Source: Cymbomonas tetramitiformis
Lineage: Eukaryota; Chlorophyta; Pyramimonadophyceae; Pyramimonadales; Pyramimonadaceae
Length of the DNA: 17,488 nt
NCBI GenBank assembly: GCA_001247695.2
Contig: LGRX02014032.1
Coordinates: 1-17,488 of the forward strand
Reading direction: 5' to 3'
Position 1 is the first letter of the stretch. The number at the start of each line of letters is the position of its first letter. The notes under the pieces were generated by a model, which saw nothing but the letters and a program-made list of their open reading frames with translations, made no database searches and was not told the DNA's origin. A program made the translations under genes and the position numbers. Of this stretch, positions 8,305 through 15,502 are shown piece by piece.

Positions 8305-8316
8305 ATTTTTGTTACA
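8245..8316. repeat. 72-bp AT-rich palindromic segment
   Basis: It begins TGTTAACAAAAA and ends TTTTTGTTACA. Internally ATCTGCCT pairs with AGGCATAT, and AAAATATTTTAAA forms the centre. It could be a tiny fold-back insertion or an RNA 3'-end structure. It lies between the end of the Gag-like gene (8319) and the GC-rich repeat region, and its composition differs sharply from both. Confidence 0.5.
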
Positions 8317-8318
8317 AT

Positions 8319-8638
8319 TTATCCGTTGGGTTGTTCGGTCCCGCTGACCTGTTTCGCGATTGAGTCCTTCAGCGTTACGAGAGTCGAGGCGGCGGCCTCC
8401 AATTGCTTCTCGAACTCCATGATGAGGCTCTTCACGTCAATTCCACCAGAGTAAAGCATAGTCGGGGAAGTCGGAGGTGACGGCTTAGGCTGCTTCGCGC
8501 GGCCAACACCGTTTTCGCTCTCCCAAACCTCGAGGATGTGGGCGTAGATGTCCTCGAGGTCGACCTTGGCCAAGTCCACGTCGAGCCGTAGCGGCGTGGT
8601 GACCTTGTCGTACATGATGGGGTCGAGGGACGCGAGTA
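8319..8638 (-). pseudogene. gag: Gag-like protein of the LTR retroelement, 3' part (split by insertion)
   Basis: This is the downstream part of the Gag-like gene whose upstream part is at 16240-16909. Read on the minus strand from the target site it continues in frame as LLASLDPIMYDKVTTPLRL, then an acidic helix (DLEDIYAHILEVWESE), a Pro/Ser-rich linker and a C-terminal amphipathic segment. It ends in TAA at 8321-8319. The pattern of a helix, then LL-SL-P--Y then a helix is typical of copia-type Gag (UBN2-like) proteins. No CCHC zinc knuckle is present. An ATG at 8615 could allow a short product, but the chief interpretation is a gene broken by the 7.6-kb insertion. Confidence 0.65.
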
Positions 8639-8644
8639 GTTGCT
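8639..8644. repeat. Target site duplication, left copy (GTTGCT)
   Basis: GTTGCT directly abuts the first base of the left TIR. The identical hexamer follows the last base of the right TIR at 16240-16245. A 6-bp duplication is the size made by Polinton/Maverick-type (retroviral-like) integrases. Confidence 0.9.
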
Positions 8645-8798
8645 AGTAGATATACACCGGTTATGGGGTCCGGAGTATAAATAATTATATAAGTATGGCG
8701 AAAATATAAATTATATATATAAATTAGTCATACATGTCATGCATATCCGGTGAGATTCCGGTGAATTATCCGGTGAGCTTTCCGGCGAAATAAATATA
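8645..8798 (+). repeat. Left terminal inverted repeat (154 bp)
   Basis: Matches the reverse complement of 16087-16239 throughout except for a single-base indel near 8681 (TAAATAATTAT against TAAAAATTAT). The inner part holds a short iteron-like array of CCGGTGA (separate entry). The outer part contains ACCGGTTATGGGGTCCGGA and a TATA-rich middle. Confidence 0.95.
8747..8788. repeat. Iteron-like CCGGTGA array inside the TIR
   Basis: CCGGTGA begins at 8747, 8758 and 8770, and the variant CCGGCGA at 8782, so the spacing is 11-12 bp. The same array lies inverted in the right TIR (about 16097-16138). Spacing near one helical turn would put the copies on one DNA face, as for binding sites of a replication initiator, transposase or terminal protein. 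This role is inferred. Confidence 0.55.
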
Positions 8799-8876
8799 AA
8801 TAAAAAGCAAAAGTTTTTTCATTTGCAATTTATGTTTTTCCTTGTAGATTTCTTCTTGGATATGAATATCGGAATT

Positions 8877-9485
8877 TTAAATTTTTTTCAAACATTCAAT
8901 CGAGTTTTTAAATATTGTATATTTGTACATGTACCTATCTCCATCGAGAATAAAAGGAATCAAATTCTCGGTACTTTCAAAAAACATGTAATATTTTAAA
9001 ATATCTTTAGGAGAATCCTCGAAGTCTTCTTTGAATCGTTCATCATTTCCATTATAAAGTTGTAAAATATTACCTCAAATGTTAAAGTAATCTTTAACGG
9101 AAATTTTATTTAGTATATCGTCAATGAGTTCAATTTGGATCTCTTCTTCATTCCTATCTACTTCAAAAACATCCCAAAAAATTTCTAAAAACTTGAATTC
9201 TAATATATTTGCAATATTTTCAAAATACCTATCTTCTTCACGCATCATCAAAGCATCGAAAAATAATTCGAAAATGTTAAAATATATAAATTGGCTAATA
9301 TCCCACATTAACAATTTATTTGGATGAAGTATTTTATATTCTTCAATAATATCGAAGAAATATTCATTCAATTCGCAAAATTCTAGACCAATTTTCAAAT
9401 TATATATTTTAATCTTAATATCGATAGGAAAAAGAAACTTTACAAGAAAAGAATTATTTAAGAAAATATTTAGGATTACATCCAA
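8877..9485 (-). pseudogene. Unrecognised viral protein, 5'-truncated and with internal TGA
   Basis: The minus-strand frame runs from the junction region near 9430-9485 leftwards. It meets an in-frame TGA at 9077-9075, then continues in the same frame with protein-like sequence (GNILQLYNGNDERFKEDFED, then about 45 more residues) to TAA at 8879-8877. The product would be about 200 residues, acidic and rich in Ile, Phe, Glu and Asp (for example FEVDRNEEEIQIELIDDIL). No ATG lies at the proper 5' end, and the frame begins only after a stop inside the neighbouring plus-strand gene, so the true N-terminus is missing. No family is recognised. The opposite orientation suggests it belonged to the other arm of the viral genome. 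Confidence 0.55.
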
Positions 9486-9712
9486 TCGAAGAAAATAATA
9501 TAGACAAAGTTCCTAGTTATGATCCTATTACGGGAAAAATTAGAAAAATCACGGGAAGAACAAAAGAAGATGAAAAATTATTTTCTGCAACAACCGGAGT
9601 TAGTTATGAAAATCAAATAGTCAAAACGGGAAATTTTAAAAAGGGAATAAAATATGTTGAATATGACGGAAATAGTTCGACACCTAAAAAAGTCGGTGTA
9701 ATAAATCCATAA
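9428..9712 (+). pseudogene. Unrecognised viral protein, C-terminal fragment
   Basis: An open plus-strand frame without ATG begins after TAG at 9425-9427 and ends in TAA at 9710-9712, giving 94 codons. The sequence is protein-like (LRKYLGLHPIEENNIDKVPS, then a TGKIRKITGRTKEDEKLF segment and GIKYVEYDGN), with the codon bias of its neighbours. It overlaps the start of the minus-strand frame by about 58 bp, so both genes lack their 5' ends at the same place. I read this as a gene cut by an internal deletion. The next gene starts 15 bp downstream. The function is unknown. Confidence 0.5.
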
Positions 9713-9727
9713 TGTATATAATATAAA
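9713..9727 (+). promoter_or_regulatory. TATA-like box before the 9728 gene
   Basis: The 15-bp spacer TGTATATAATATAAA directly precedes the ATG. It shares the TATA(A/T)TATA pattern with the spacers before 538, 11256, 13199, 13564 and 15503. Confidence 0.45.
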
Positions 9728-10024
9728 ATGGCCAATTGTAAATACAAAACTGTAAAAATTAAAAAGTCTACCAAAAAAGATAAAAAATTAATGGCAATTT
9801 TTGATGATCTAAAAACTGTTCATTTTGGTGCAAAAGGGTATAGTGATTTTACAATAAATAAAGATATAAAAAGAAAATCCAATTATCTTAAACGTCATAA
9901 GTCTAATGAAAATTGGAATAGATGTGATACCGCCGGTTCACTTTCAAAACATTTATTATGGGGTAATTCTACTTTATTACAAAAAAATATTATTAAATAT
10001 AAAAGAACATTTAATTTAATATGA
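9728..10024 (+). CDS. DUF5754-like small conserved viral protein
   Basis: 98 residues, basic, starting at the ATG after a TATA-like spacer. It carries the chain of motifs that I recognise from a small uncharacterised protein family of large DNA viruses of algae and protists (DUF5754-like): KYKTVKIKKS (N-terminus), KTVHFGAKGYSDFT (about residues 30-43), a KD--RK--Y--RH segment, NENW (about 61-64) and TAGSLSKHLLW. The biochemical function is not known. The high Lys/Arg content suggests nucleic-acid or virion association, which is inference. Its TGA (10022-10024) overlaps the ATG of the next reading frame as ATGA. No disabling mutation is seen. Confidence 0.7.
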   Translation: MANCKYKTVKIKKSTKKDKKLMAIFDDLKTVHFGAKGYSDFTINKDIKRKSNYLKRHKSNENWNRCDTAGSLSKHLLWGNSTLLQKNIIKYKRTFNLI

Positions 10025-10236
10025 ATTAAAAAAAGGATCTTTTAATTATTGAAGCTGAAAGAATATTTAACCATCTACCCAAAGCACATATTGAGTTAAT
10101 AGTAGATGACTACTTAAATAGAACCGAATATTATAATGATTTAGCAAATGGAAATATTAAAATTTTAGAACCAAAAATCAGAGATACAGAAGCAAATATT
10201 AAAAATCAATCTTTTATTAGTATAGATAATGAATAA
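10021..10236 (+). pseudogene. Small unrecognised viral gene with stop at codon 3
   Basis: The ATG at 10021 overlaps the preceding stop (ATGA). Codon 3 is TAA (10027-10029), next to a run of seven A. After it the same frame stays open for 68 codons to TAA at 10234-10236, with helix-like, protein-like sequence (LLIIEAERIFNHLPKAHIEL, and later ILEPKIRDTEANI). It overlaps the next gene's ATG (10229) by 8 bp. The tight ATGA coupling and long downstream frame indicate a former gene of about 71 residues broken by one mutation. The function is unknown. Confidence 0.5.
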
Positions 10237-11215
10237 TATAATTTCGTCACGAACGATATATTTGAACAGCGAAGAAAATTCAGCCGGCGATTCTCGAAGA
10301 ATAGATGTAAATATACCTACGGCTTTATTAAACTATAGAGCTACAAGTAAATTACGTGTTGTCTTGAATTCATTTTCGGCTGCTAAAACATGGTACACTA
10401 TTAATAATTTTAATGGAATATTCTTTATAGGTAATACTAATGCTAATAAATTATTTCCCGTAGAAATTCCTTTTGCAAATTATACAGAATTATCTCGATT
10501 AGAAAGTGTTTTAAGTACAAATATAAAAGCAGTTTTAGATAATGAATTTGCATATACCGGAACGGTTACCGTAGAATATAATGGTAATCCTGTAGATTAT
10601 AAAAATAAGTTTAAAATTACTTTATCAATTGCAGTTCCGAATATTAAGTTTGTTTCTTTTTCAGTTAGAAATGAATTCAATGCAAACAATCCTTTGCAAG
10701 CTGAACTACAAACTAAAGTTATAGGTCCAAGCAAATATAACGACGCAGACGAAACTTTAGGCGGACGTGTAAATAGACAAACTAACAATTTATCAAATGT
10801 TTCTGAATTAATTGATTTATTCGAAATAAAAACAGCGGACACAATATTCGAAAGTTATTATCCTTGTAATTTGCAAACAAACGATGCTTTATATTTACGA
10901 ATATCAAGTTTACCTACTAATAATGTTGAGTCTACAAATTTATCAGCTATAAGTAGTGATAGCACTTCTTTAATTGCTAGCGATATTTTTGCTAAAATAC
11001 TTTTACCAAATGACTTGACTACAAACTTTATAGATTTTTTAAATCCAAATGACAATTTTGCTATTGACATTTCAGGATCACAATTGACTGAATTAAAATT
11101 TGTCTTGACCGACTCTAAAAATAGACCTATACCTTTAGTTCCCCCCACGGAAGCACGGGACGGAAGTATAAGTTATTCTATGTCAATAATTATCAAAGAA
11201 CTTTCTCAATTTTAA
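10229..11215 (+). CDS. Candidate minor capsid (penton-like) protein
   Basis: 328 residues, intact, placed directly upstream of the major capsid gene. The sequence is beta-rich with hardly any charged helices. Its C-terminal half has the pattern that I associate with jelly-roll minor capsid proteins of PLVs and large DNA viruses: ALYLRISSLPTNN (about residues 221-233), SDIFAKILLPND (about 251-262), a hydrophobic FIDF-NP-D-FAIDI strand, then LTELKFVLTDSKNRPIPL (about 287-304). The N-terminus (SSRTIYLNSEENSAGDSRR) resembles the arm of such proteins. I infer a role at capsid vertices. Gene order supports this, but no catalytic motif exists to confirm it; another virion protein is the alternative. 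Confidence 0.5.
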   Translation: MNNIISSRTIYLNSEENSAGDSRRIDVNIPTALLNYRATSKLRVVLNSFSAAKTWYTINNFNGIFFIGNTNANKLFPVEIPFANYTELSRLESVLSTNIKAVLDNEFAYTGTVTVEYNGNPVDYKNKFKITLSIAVPNIKFVSFSVRNEFNANNPLQAELQTKVIGPSKYNDADETLGGRVNRQTNNLSNVSELIDLFEIKTADTIFESYYPCNLQTNDALYLRISSLPTNNVESTNLSAISSDSTSLIASDIFAKILLPNDLTTNFIDFLNPNDNFAIDISGSQLTELKFVLTDSKNRPIPLVPPTEARDGSISYSMSIIIKELSQF

Positions 11216-11255
11216 AATTTTTTATTTATGTTACTAATATATTATATATAAAAGA
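11216..11255 (+). promoter_or_regulatory. TATA-like box before the major capsid gene
   Basis: This 40-bp spacer contains ACTAATATATTATATATAAA ending 4 bp before the ATG. It is the longest match to the shared TATATTATATA pattern, in front of the gene that would need the highest expression. Confidence 0.45.
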
Positions 11256-12836
11256 ATGTCGTTACCATTAAGTCTTGCATATGCTCTTCAAAAAGTTTCC
11301 GGGTATAGCACTAATTATTTTAGGCTTGAAACCACAAATCAAGACACCGCAACAAATAATTCTACAATCACTCTAAATCTTCCGTCAAACGTAATTATAA
11401 ATTTAAAATCACTTTCAATGCATTGTGAAGCTCGAGCAAATGAAAATAATATTACCATTCCGGGAGGTGCTGATTTTTTGAGAACAATGCTTCCAAATGG
11501 TTTAGAAAAATTGATTTTGAGAGTAGAAGCCACGGCCGGTGGAATCCAGGTTCAGAGTGGTTATAATGGTTATAGCACCGTAGCTACGGTTTTAGACAAT
11601 TTACAAACTACTTTAAATAAAGAAATCAGTTATCAAAGAGTTTTACAAAACCAAGAAATTGAAGTGACCGACCTTAATTATTATAAAACATTTCGACCTT
11701 TTATAATTCAAGAATTTAGAAGCTTTATAGGAGAGAGCGAGCCGAGTTATTTAGATACATCTCTTTTGCCTCCTATTCAACTTCGATTTTATTTGCACGG
11801 TCCGGAAGTTTTAGGTGCTGTTCAAAATAGCTTAGGATTAGGAAATGGTTTAAACAACGACGGTCAACAAGCTTTAATCTCAGGTGGAAGATTTACTTTA
11901 CAAAAACTTTATTTTACAATTGAAACTATTACCTTTTCAAATGGAGTCTATGATTCGGCAGTCGGCGCAAAATTGAAACGAGATGGCTTTCTTGAAATTC
12001 CATTCAAAAATTACTATACGTTCACATCTTCACACGACGGTATGAGTAAATCTACACGTTTCAGTTTAAGTGCTCAATCTATTGCAAGGGTCGGAATCGG
12101 TTTCATTTTTGTAATCGATTATCAACAATCACAATTGTTACATTTATTGAAATCGATTTGATTGTCTAATTGTTTCGCCCTTAACACTGGCGATTTTTGC
12201 AAGTTTCAAAGTAGTTATCACGATTAATCGTAATTGTGCGGCTCAAATCCAAATCGATTCGATACCAATAATCGATTAATCGGACAATTACATTGCAAAA
12301 TCACAAATCGATTCCGACCCTTGATCTATTGATGAAATTTATGCTGTTCAACGTACGGTATAGGAGATTATCAAACTAAATCTCGTGGATTGGTTCAAAT
12401 CGATAATAAAATTGGTCCTACTTTTATACCGAGTTATTTTGACTTTAAAAGTGGCAGGCTTGGAAGTCGTCAATTCAATGTTAATAATTTATATGTTCCT
12501 AATTACCGTAACGATGCAATAGGTTATTTCAATTCGATGTGTGTCGCTAAAGCTGATCAATATATGACTAAATGTGGTTGTAAAATAAATAGTTTCGAAG
12601 ATTGGGTTAATCATTATTTTACTTTTATGGTTCGATTGAATATGCCTTCAGATATGCGTGTACGTTCATTGTCAGGTCTCGACTCTCGTGGTTTAAATAC
12701 AATGATGTACCTTGAGACAAGTGAAGGTACAAATACAACTGAAGAAGTATTAACAAATAATGAAGTGTTTGTATTTTGTGCATGTACTTCTGTGTTACGT
12801 GTAGGAATGGGACGTATGATAGAATTGATTGTTTAA
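11256..12836 (+). pseudogene. PLV major capsid protein (double jelly-roll), interrupted by a MITE and a frameshift
   Basis: The first part (11256-12084) encodes a beta-rich N-terminal half starting MSLPLSLAYALQKV, with LPPIQLRFYLHGPEVLG and a final RFSLSAQSI. The second part (about 12332-12836) encodes the second jelly-roll half, with FIPSYFDFKSG, QFNVNNLYVPNYRNDAIGYF, the tail DWVNHYFTFMVRLNMPSDMR and LSGLDSRGLN, and the ending TSVLRVGMGRMIELIV. These match the known C-terminal pattern of PLV capsid proteins. A 239-bp hAT-type MITE with its 8-bp duplication separates the halves. Without it the frame reads on as SIDEIYAVQRTV to TAG (12361-12363); the second part lies in another frame (GDYQTKSRG), so there is also a net 2-bp insertion or 1-bp loss at about 12357-12363. 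The ancestral protein would have had about 444 residues. Confidence 0.75.
12085..12323. mobile_element. hAT-type MITE (239 bp) in the capsid gene
   Basis: Perfect 15-bp terminal inverted repeats, CAAGGGTCGGAATCG at the left and CGATTCCGACCCTTG at the right. They are flanked by an 8-bp target duplication ATCTATTG (12077-12084 and 12324-12331). The 8-bp duplication and the CAAGG start (hAT consensus YARNG) place it with hAT transposons. It has no ORF of its own, so it depends on a transposase elsewhere. The interior holds several AATCGATT/GATTAATC palindromes, which resemble the subterminal transposase sites of hAT elements. Confidence 0.9.
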
Positions 12837-12839
12837 ATG

Positions 12840-12865
12840 TTTCTTTATTAATATAAATAAAGAAA
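12840..12865 (+). terminator. Hairpin between the capsid gene and the next gene
   Basis: TTTCTTTATT (12840-12849) and AATAAAGAAA (12856-12865) form a perfect 10-bp inverted repeat with a 6-nt loop, starting four bases after the capsid stop codon and ending just before the next ATG (12868). It may mark a mRNA end, as palindromes do in some large protist viruses, or act as a promoter spacer. It contains AATATAAATAAA. Confidence 0.4.
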
Positions 12866-12867
12866 TA

Positions 12868-13185
12868 ATGAAAAGATTTCAACCAAACGACGCGCCTACA
12901 GGTTTGGCTGAACCTATAGGCGAAATTAATGCAGAATTACCTCCTACTTTATTACAAATGTCCGGCTTTAGACCACCTTTAATGCAACAATTACCATGTA
13001 AAACAATAAATGATATCACTTTACCTCCAGCAAAAATTTTAAATGTAAATGAATTAGCTGGTTATAAATCTTATATTTTTGGACACGGTGAGAAACCAAC
13101 GTTACAAACTTCAATGTTTACCTTTCCCGAACAACATCCTTTAAATAATCCAACTCTAAAACCTGCAAATTCTTTCTTCGTGTAA
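12868..13185 (+). CDS. Small proline-rich virion-associated protein, unrecognised
   Basis: 105 residues from ATG 12868 to TAA 13183-13185. An in-frame TTG at 12829 inside the capsid gene is not a credible start. The N-terminus MKRFQPNDAPTGLAEPIGE is followed by a proline-rich middle (LPPTLLQMSGFRPPLMQQLP) and the ending LKPANSFFV. No membrane segment or known domain is visible. Its place between the capsid gene and the fibre genes suggests a cement, scaffold or connector protein of the virion. This is inference from position. The frame is intact. The next gene begins 13 bp downstream. Confidence 0.6.
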   Translation: MKRFQPNDAPTGLAEPIGEINAELPPTLLQMSGFRPPLMQQLPCKTINDITLPPAKILNVNELAGYKSYIFGHGEKPTLQTSMFTFPEQHPLNNPTLKPANSFFV

Positions 13186-13198
13186 TATATTATATACA
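13186..13198 (+). promoter_or_regulatory. TATA-like box before the 13199 gene
   Basis: The 13-bp spacer TATATTATATACA is the whole intergenic distance and is nearly identical in core to the boxes at 522-537 and 11216-11255. Confidence 0.45.
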
Positions 13199-13540
13199 AT
13201 GTCTAGTTTTGGAAAAGAATTAATTATGAATCAAAATGTTAATGTAGGAAATGGAGTATTTATTGGTAAAAAAAATTAAACAACAAGAACAACCTTTCAA
13301 ATGATTGGAGCTGATATCACAATGAATATTGACGGTTCTCAAAGCGGTGACCCCGGTATTGTAAATTTAAATATGGGTGCAAAGGAAAATAAGATGAAAG
13401 TAAGATATGAAGGTTTGCCTATTGTAGAAACAACCAACGTTCCACCGGTTGAAGATATCACACCAATAAATGGATTATATGTTTTTAAAGCGAATCCTAC
13501 GGACAAATTTGGAACGGTGTTTATGAAACTTGCGAATTAA
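13199..13540 (+). pseudogene. Short fibre-type protein with SSFGK leader, internal TAA
   Basis: ATG at 13199 directly after a TATA-like spacer; the start MSSFGKELIMNQNVNVGNG carries the leader shared with the genes at 538, 13564 and 15503. TAA at 13277-13279 (after a run of eight A) stops the frame at codon 27. The same frame then continues for 87 codons (MIGADITMNIDGSQSGDPGI, later NGLYVFKANPTDKFGTVF) to tandem stops TAA TAA at 13538-13543. The whole would be a 113-residue beta-rich protein, perhaps a short spike or adapter. The leader and uninterrupted downstream frame make a single nonsense mutation the simplest explanation. Confidence 0.6.
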
Positions 13541-13563
13541 TAAAATATGTATTATAGTATATA
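13541..13563 (+). promoter_or_regulatory. TATA-like box before the long fibre gene
   Basis: The 23-bp spacer contains TATGTATTATAGTATATA immediately before the ATG at 13564. It also carries the second of two tandem stop codons of the preceding frame. Confidence 0.4.
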
Positions 13564-15472
13564 ATGACTAGTTTCGGTAAAAATGTATTTCTTACAACTT
13601 TCAAAAACAATGCTGAACCCGACAATATTCCCGACCCTTTATCGCTTAACCAATTAAATGTAAATCAAATAGGTGATAATTCAAATCCTTGTCAAACAAT
13701 TCATATGGCTTCAGATTTTTTATACCGTGGAGATATTTCATATATTGATAATTCTGATGTAAATAATCAAAGAGAATTTTATGAAATTACAGACTGATGG
13801 TGATTTAAATTTAGTGAATAATATTAATTTCTATGATTTTATTTTGAATAATCCTGCAAGTAAATCAAAATTTTCTATAGGTTTAGATGAACTTGATAGT
13901 TCATTTGAAATAAAATCTTTAGACCCTGTTTCTCAAACAAGATTAAAAATAGGAGACAATGGTATAAATGAATGGTCGTTTATGCAAACAACATTAAACG
14001 TAGAACCACTTGGTTCCGGTGTACTTTTAAATGATGGACCTTTGATTTTGAACACAGGTGATATTACTTTAAATTCTGGAAAATTTATCGGTGACGGTTC
14101 TTTGCTTCAAAACTTACCATATCCAGCTGAAAATCAATCTCTTCAAAATGTTTGTGATATTTCTCCTATTACAACAACTTCAATCACGGCAAATTCTTTT
14201 ATAGGAAGTGGTGCACAATTGACTAATTTACCGGTTCAACCTGATACATCAACATTACAAGATGTAACCACACGTGGGTCAACAACTACAACGAATGATA
14301 TTTCTTTTACCGGAACTGGAAAATTTACGATAAATCAAGATGAAATTGATGGTGCTTTAATTAGGATCAGAGGCGGTACTCAAGATGCTAAAATTCGTAT
14401 TGGTGAAACAACAAATGATGACGGATATATAAATGCACAACGTGCAATATTATTAGGCAGAAATGCAGGATCATTTAATTGTGGAATTGATGTTTTGGCT
14501 TTAGGTTCAGGTAGTGGATATGACCAAGCTGGAAATTATTCGGTAAATTTAGGAGATGATTCCGGACAATCAAACGCCGGTGTCGAATCTGTTTCTGTAG
14601 GAAGATTTGCAGGCGAAGTTTTTAGTGGTCTAAATTCAGTGTCATTAGGTTCATATGCTAATAAGAATACCGGAGGAACTTCATCCGTCAACAATACTAT
14701 TTGTATAAATGCAACCGGTGTTGAATTAAATTCTGTAAATCCAAGTTCATTTACGGTAAAACCTATAAGACCAAGTCCTGATGTGACATTAGAAAATTTA
14801 CAATTATATTATGATTCAGTTTCCGGTGAAATAAAATCTGGTGCTATAAATTCTGGAAGTATTGGAAGTCTTTCGCAGGTTTTAGCGGTTGGGAATACCG
14901 GCGGAAATATAAATTTAACCGGAGATATTGATGCTACGAGTGCTATACTCACAAATAGTTTAAATTTCAGTTATACACCAGCTACGTCTTCTATTACAAG
15001 TTTAGGAATTCCATTGACAACTTTAACAAATGCATACACGGCAAGTTTGCCAACAAGTCCGGTTCCTCATACCGGTGCTGTATTCACTTTTGAAAACAGT
15101 ACCGGAGCTACAATAAGTGCCGGTGATATTGTTCAATTTGACGACGACTTTACTAATGTAAATGGTGTAAAAATATATGCAGCTTCGGCTACTCAATCTA
15201 ATCAAAATTGTGTACCTATTGGTATTTGTGTTCAAAATTCAAACACCGGGAATTCTTGTTTTGTTTGTACAAAAGGATTCACGACCTGCAAAGCTATTGA
15301 TGGAAGTTATGTCAAAGGTCAAATGTTAGGTTGTGCACCGGGAGGTTCAGTCAATTCTGCACAAATTACTACAAATAATGTTGGAATTATTGGTGTTTGT
15401 ATGGAAAGTAAAGTTATTACAAGTCCGGGTTCGGGTTTATTGGTTTGGATTAAACCTGATTTTAAACTGTAA
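13564..15472 (+). pseudogene. Long viral fibre/adhesin with YadA-like beta-roll repeats; frameshifted near residue 75
   Basis: The first frame (13564-13797) starts MTSFGKNVFLTTFKN and ends in TGA. A second frame overlapping it (open at 13781) continues to TAA 15470-15472 over 563 codons. A single extra base around 13790-13797 separates them, so the ancestor had about 635 residues. In second-frame numbering: FIGDGSLLQNLP (about 101-112) and FIGSGAQLTNLP (about 139-150), typical fibre shaft motifs. Next come GRNAG/LGSGSG/VGRFAG/LGSYAN repeats (about 223-300), like the left-handed beta-roll heads of trimeric adhesins. Then NATG, FTVKPIR (about 324-330) and LYYDSVSGEI, a combination seen in giant-virus and phage fibres. 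The distal domain from about 404 to the end (GIPLTTLTNAY ... LLVWIKPDFKL) is nearly the same as at 1-521. Likely role: trimeric host-attachment fibre. Confidence 0.7.
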
Positions 15473-15502
15473 TTTATATCTTGTATTATTATATTATAGA
15501 AA
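15473..15502 (+). promoter_or_regulatory. TATA-like box before the last fibre gene
   Basis: The 30-bp spacer contains TATTATTATATTATAGAAA right before the ATG at 15503, again matching the shared AT-only box. Confidence 0.4.

Noticed and set aside
12085..12363. Intron in the capsid gene instead of a MITE
   Set aside because: The segment has perfect 15-bp TIRs and an 8-bp direct duplication, and its ends lack GT...AG; removal also leaves a frameshift.
12829..12867. TTG start extending the small proline-rich protein upstream
   Set aside because: It would start inside the capsid stop region and run through the hairpin; the ATG at 12868 follows an AT-rich spacer like the other genes.
9075..13279. 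Alternative genetic code (TAA/TAG as Gln or TGA as amino acid)
   Set aside because: TAA and TGA are used as terminal stops in the same gene set, including tandem TAA TAA at 13538-13543, and other lesions in the element show decay.
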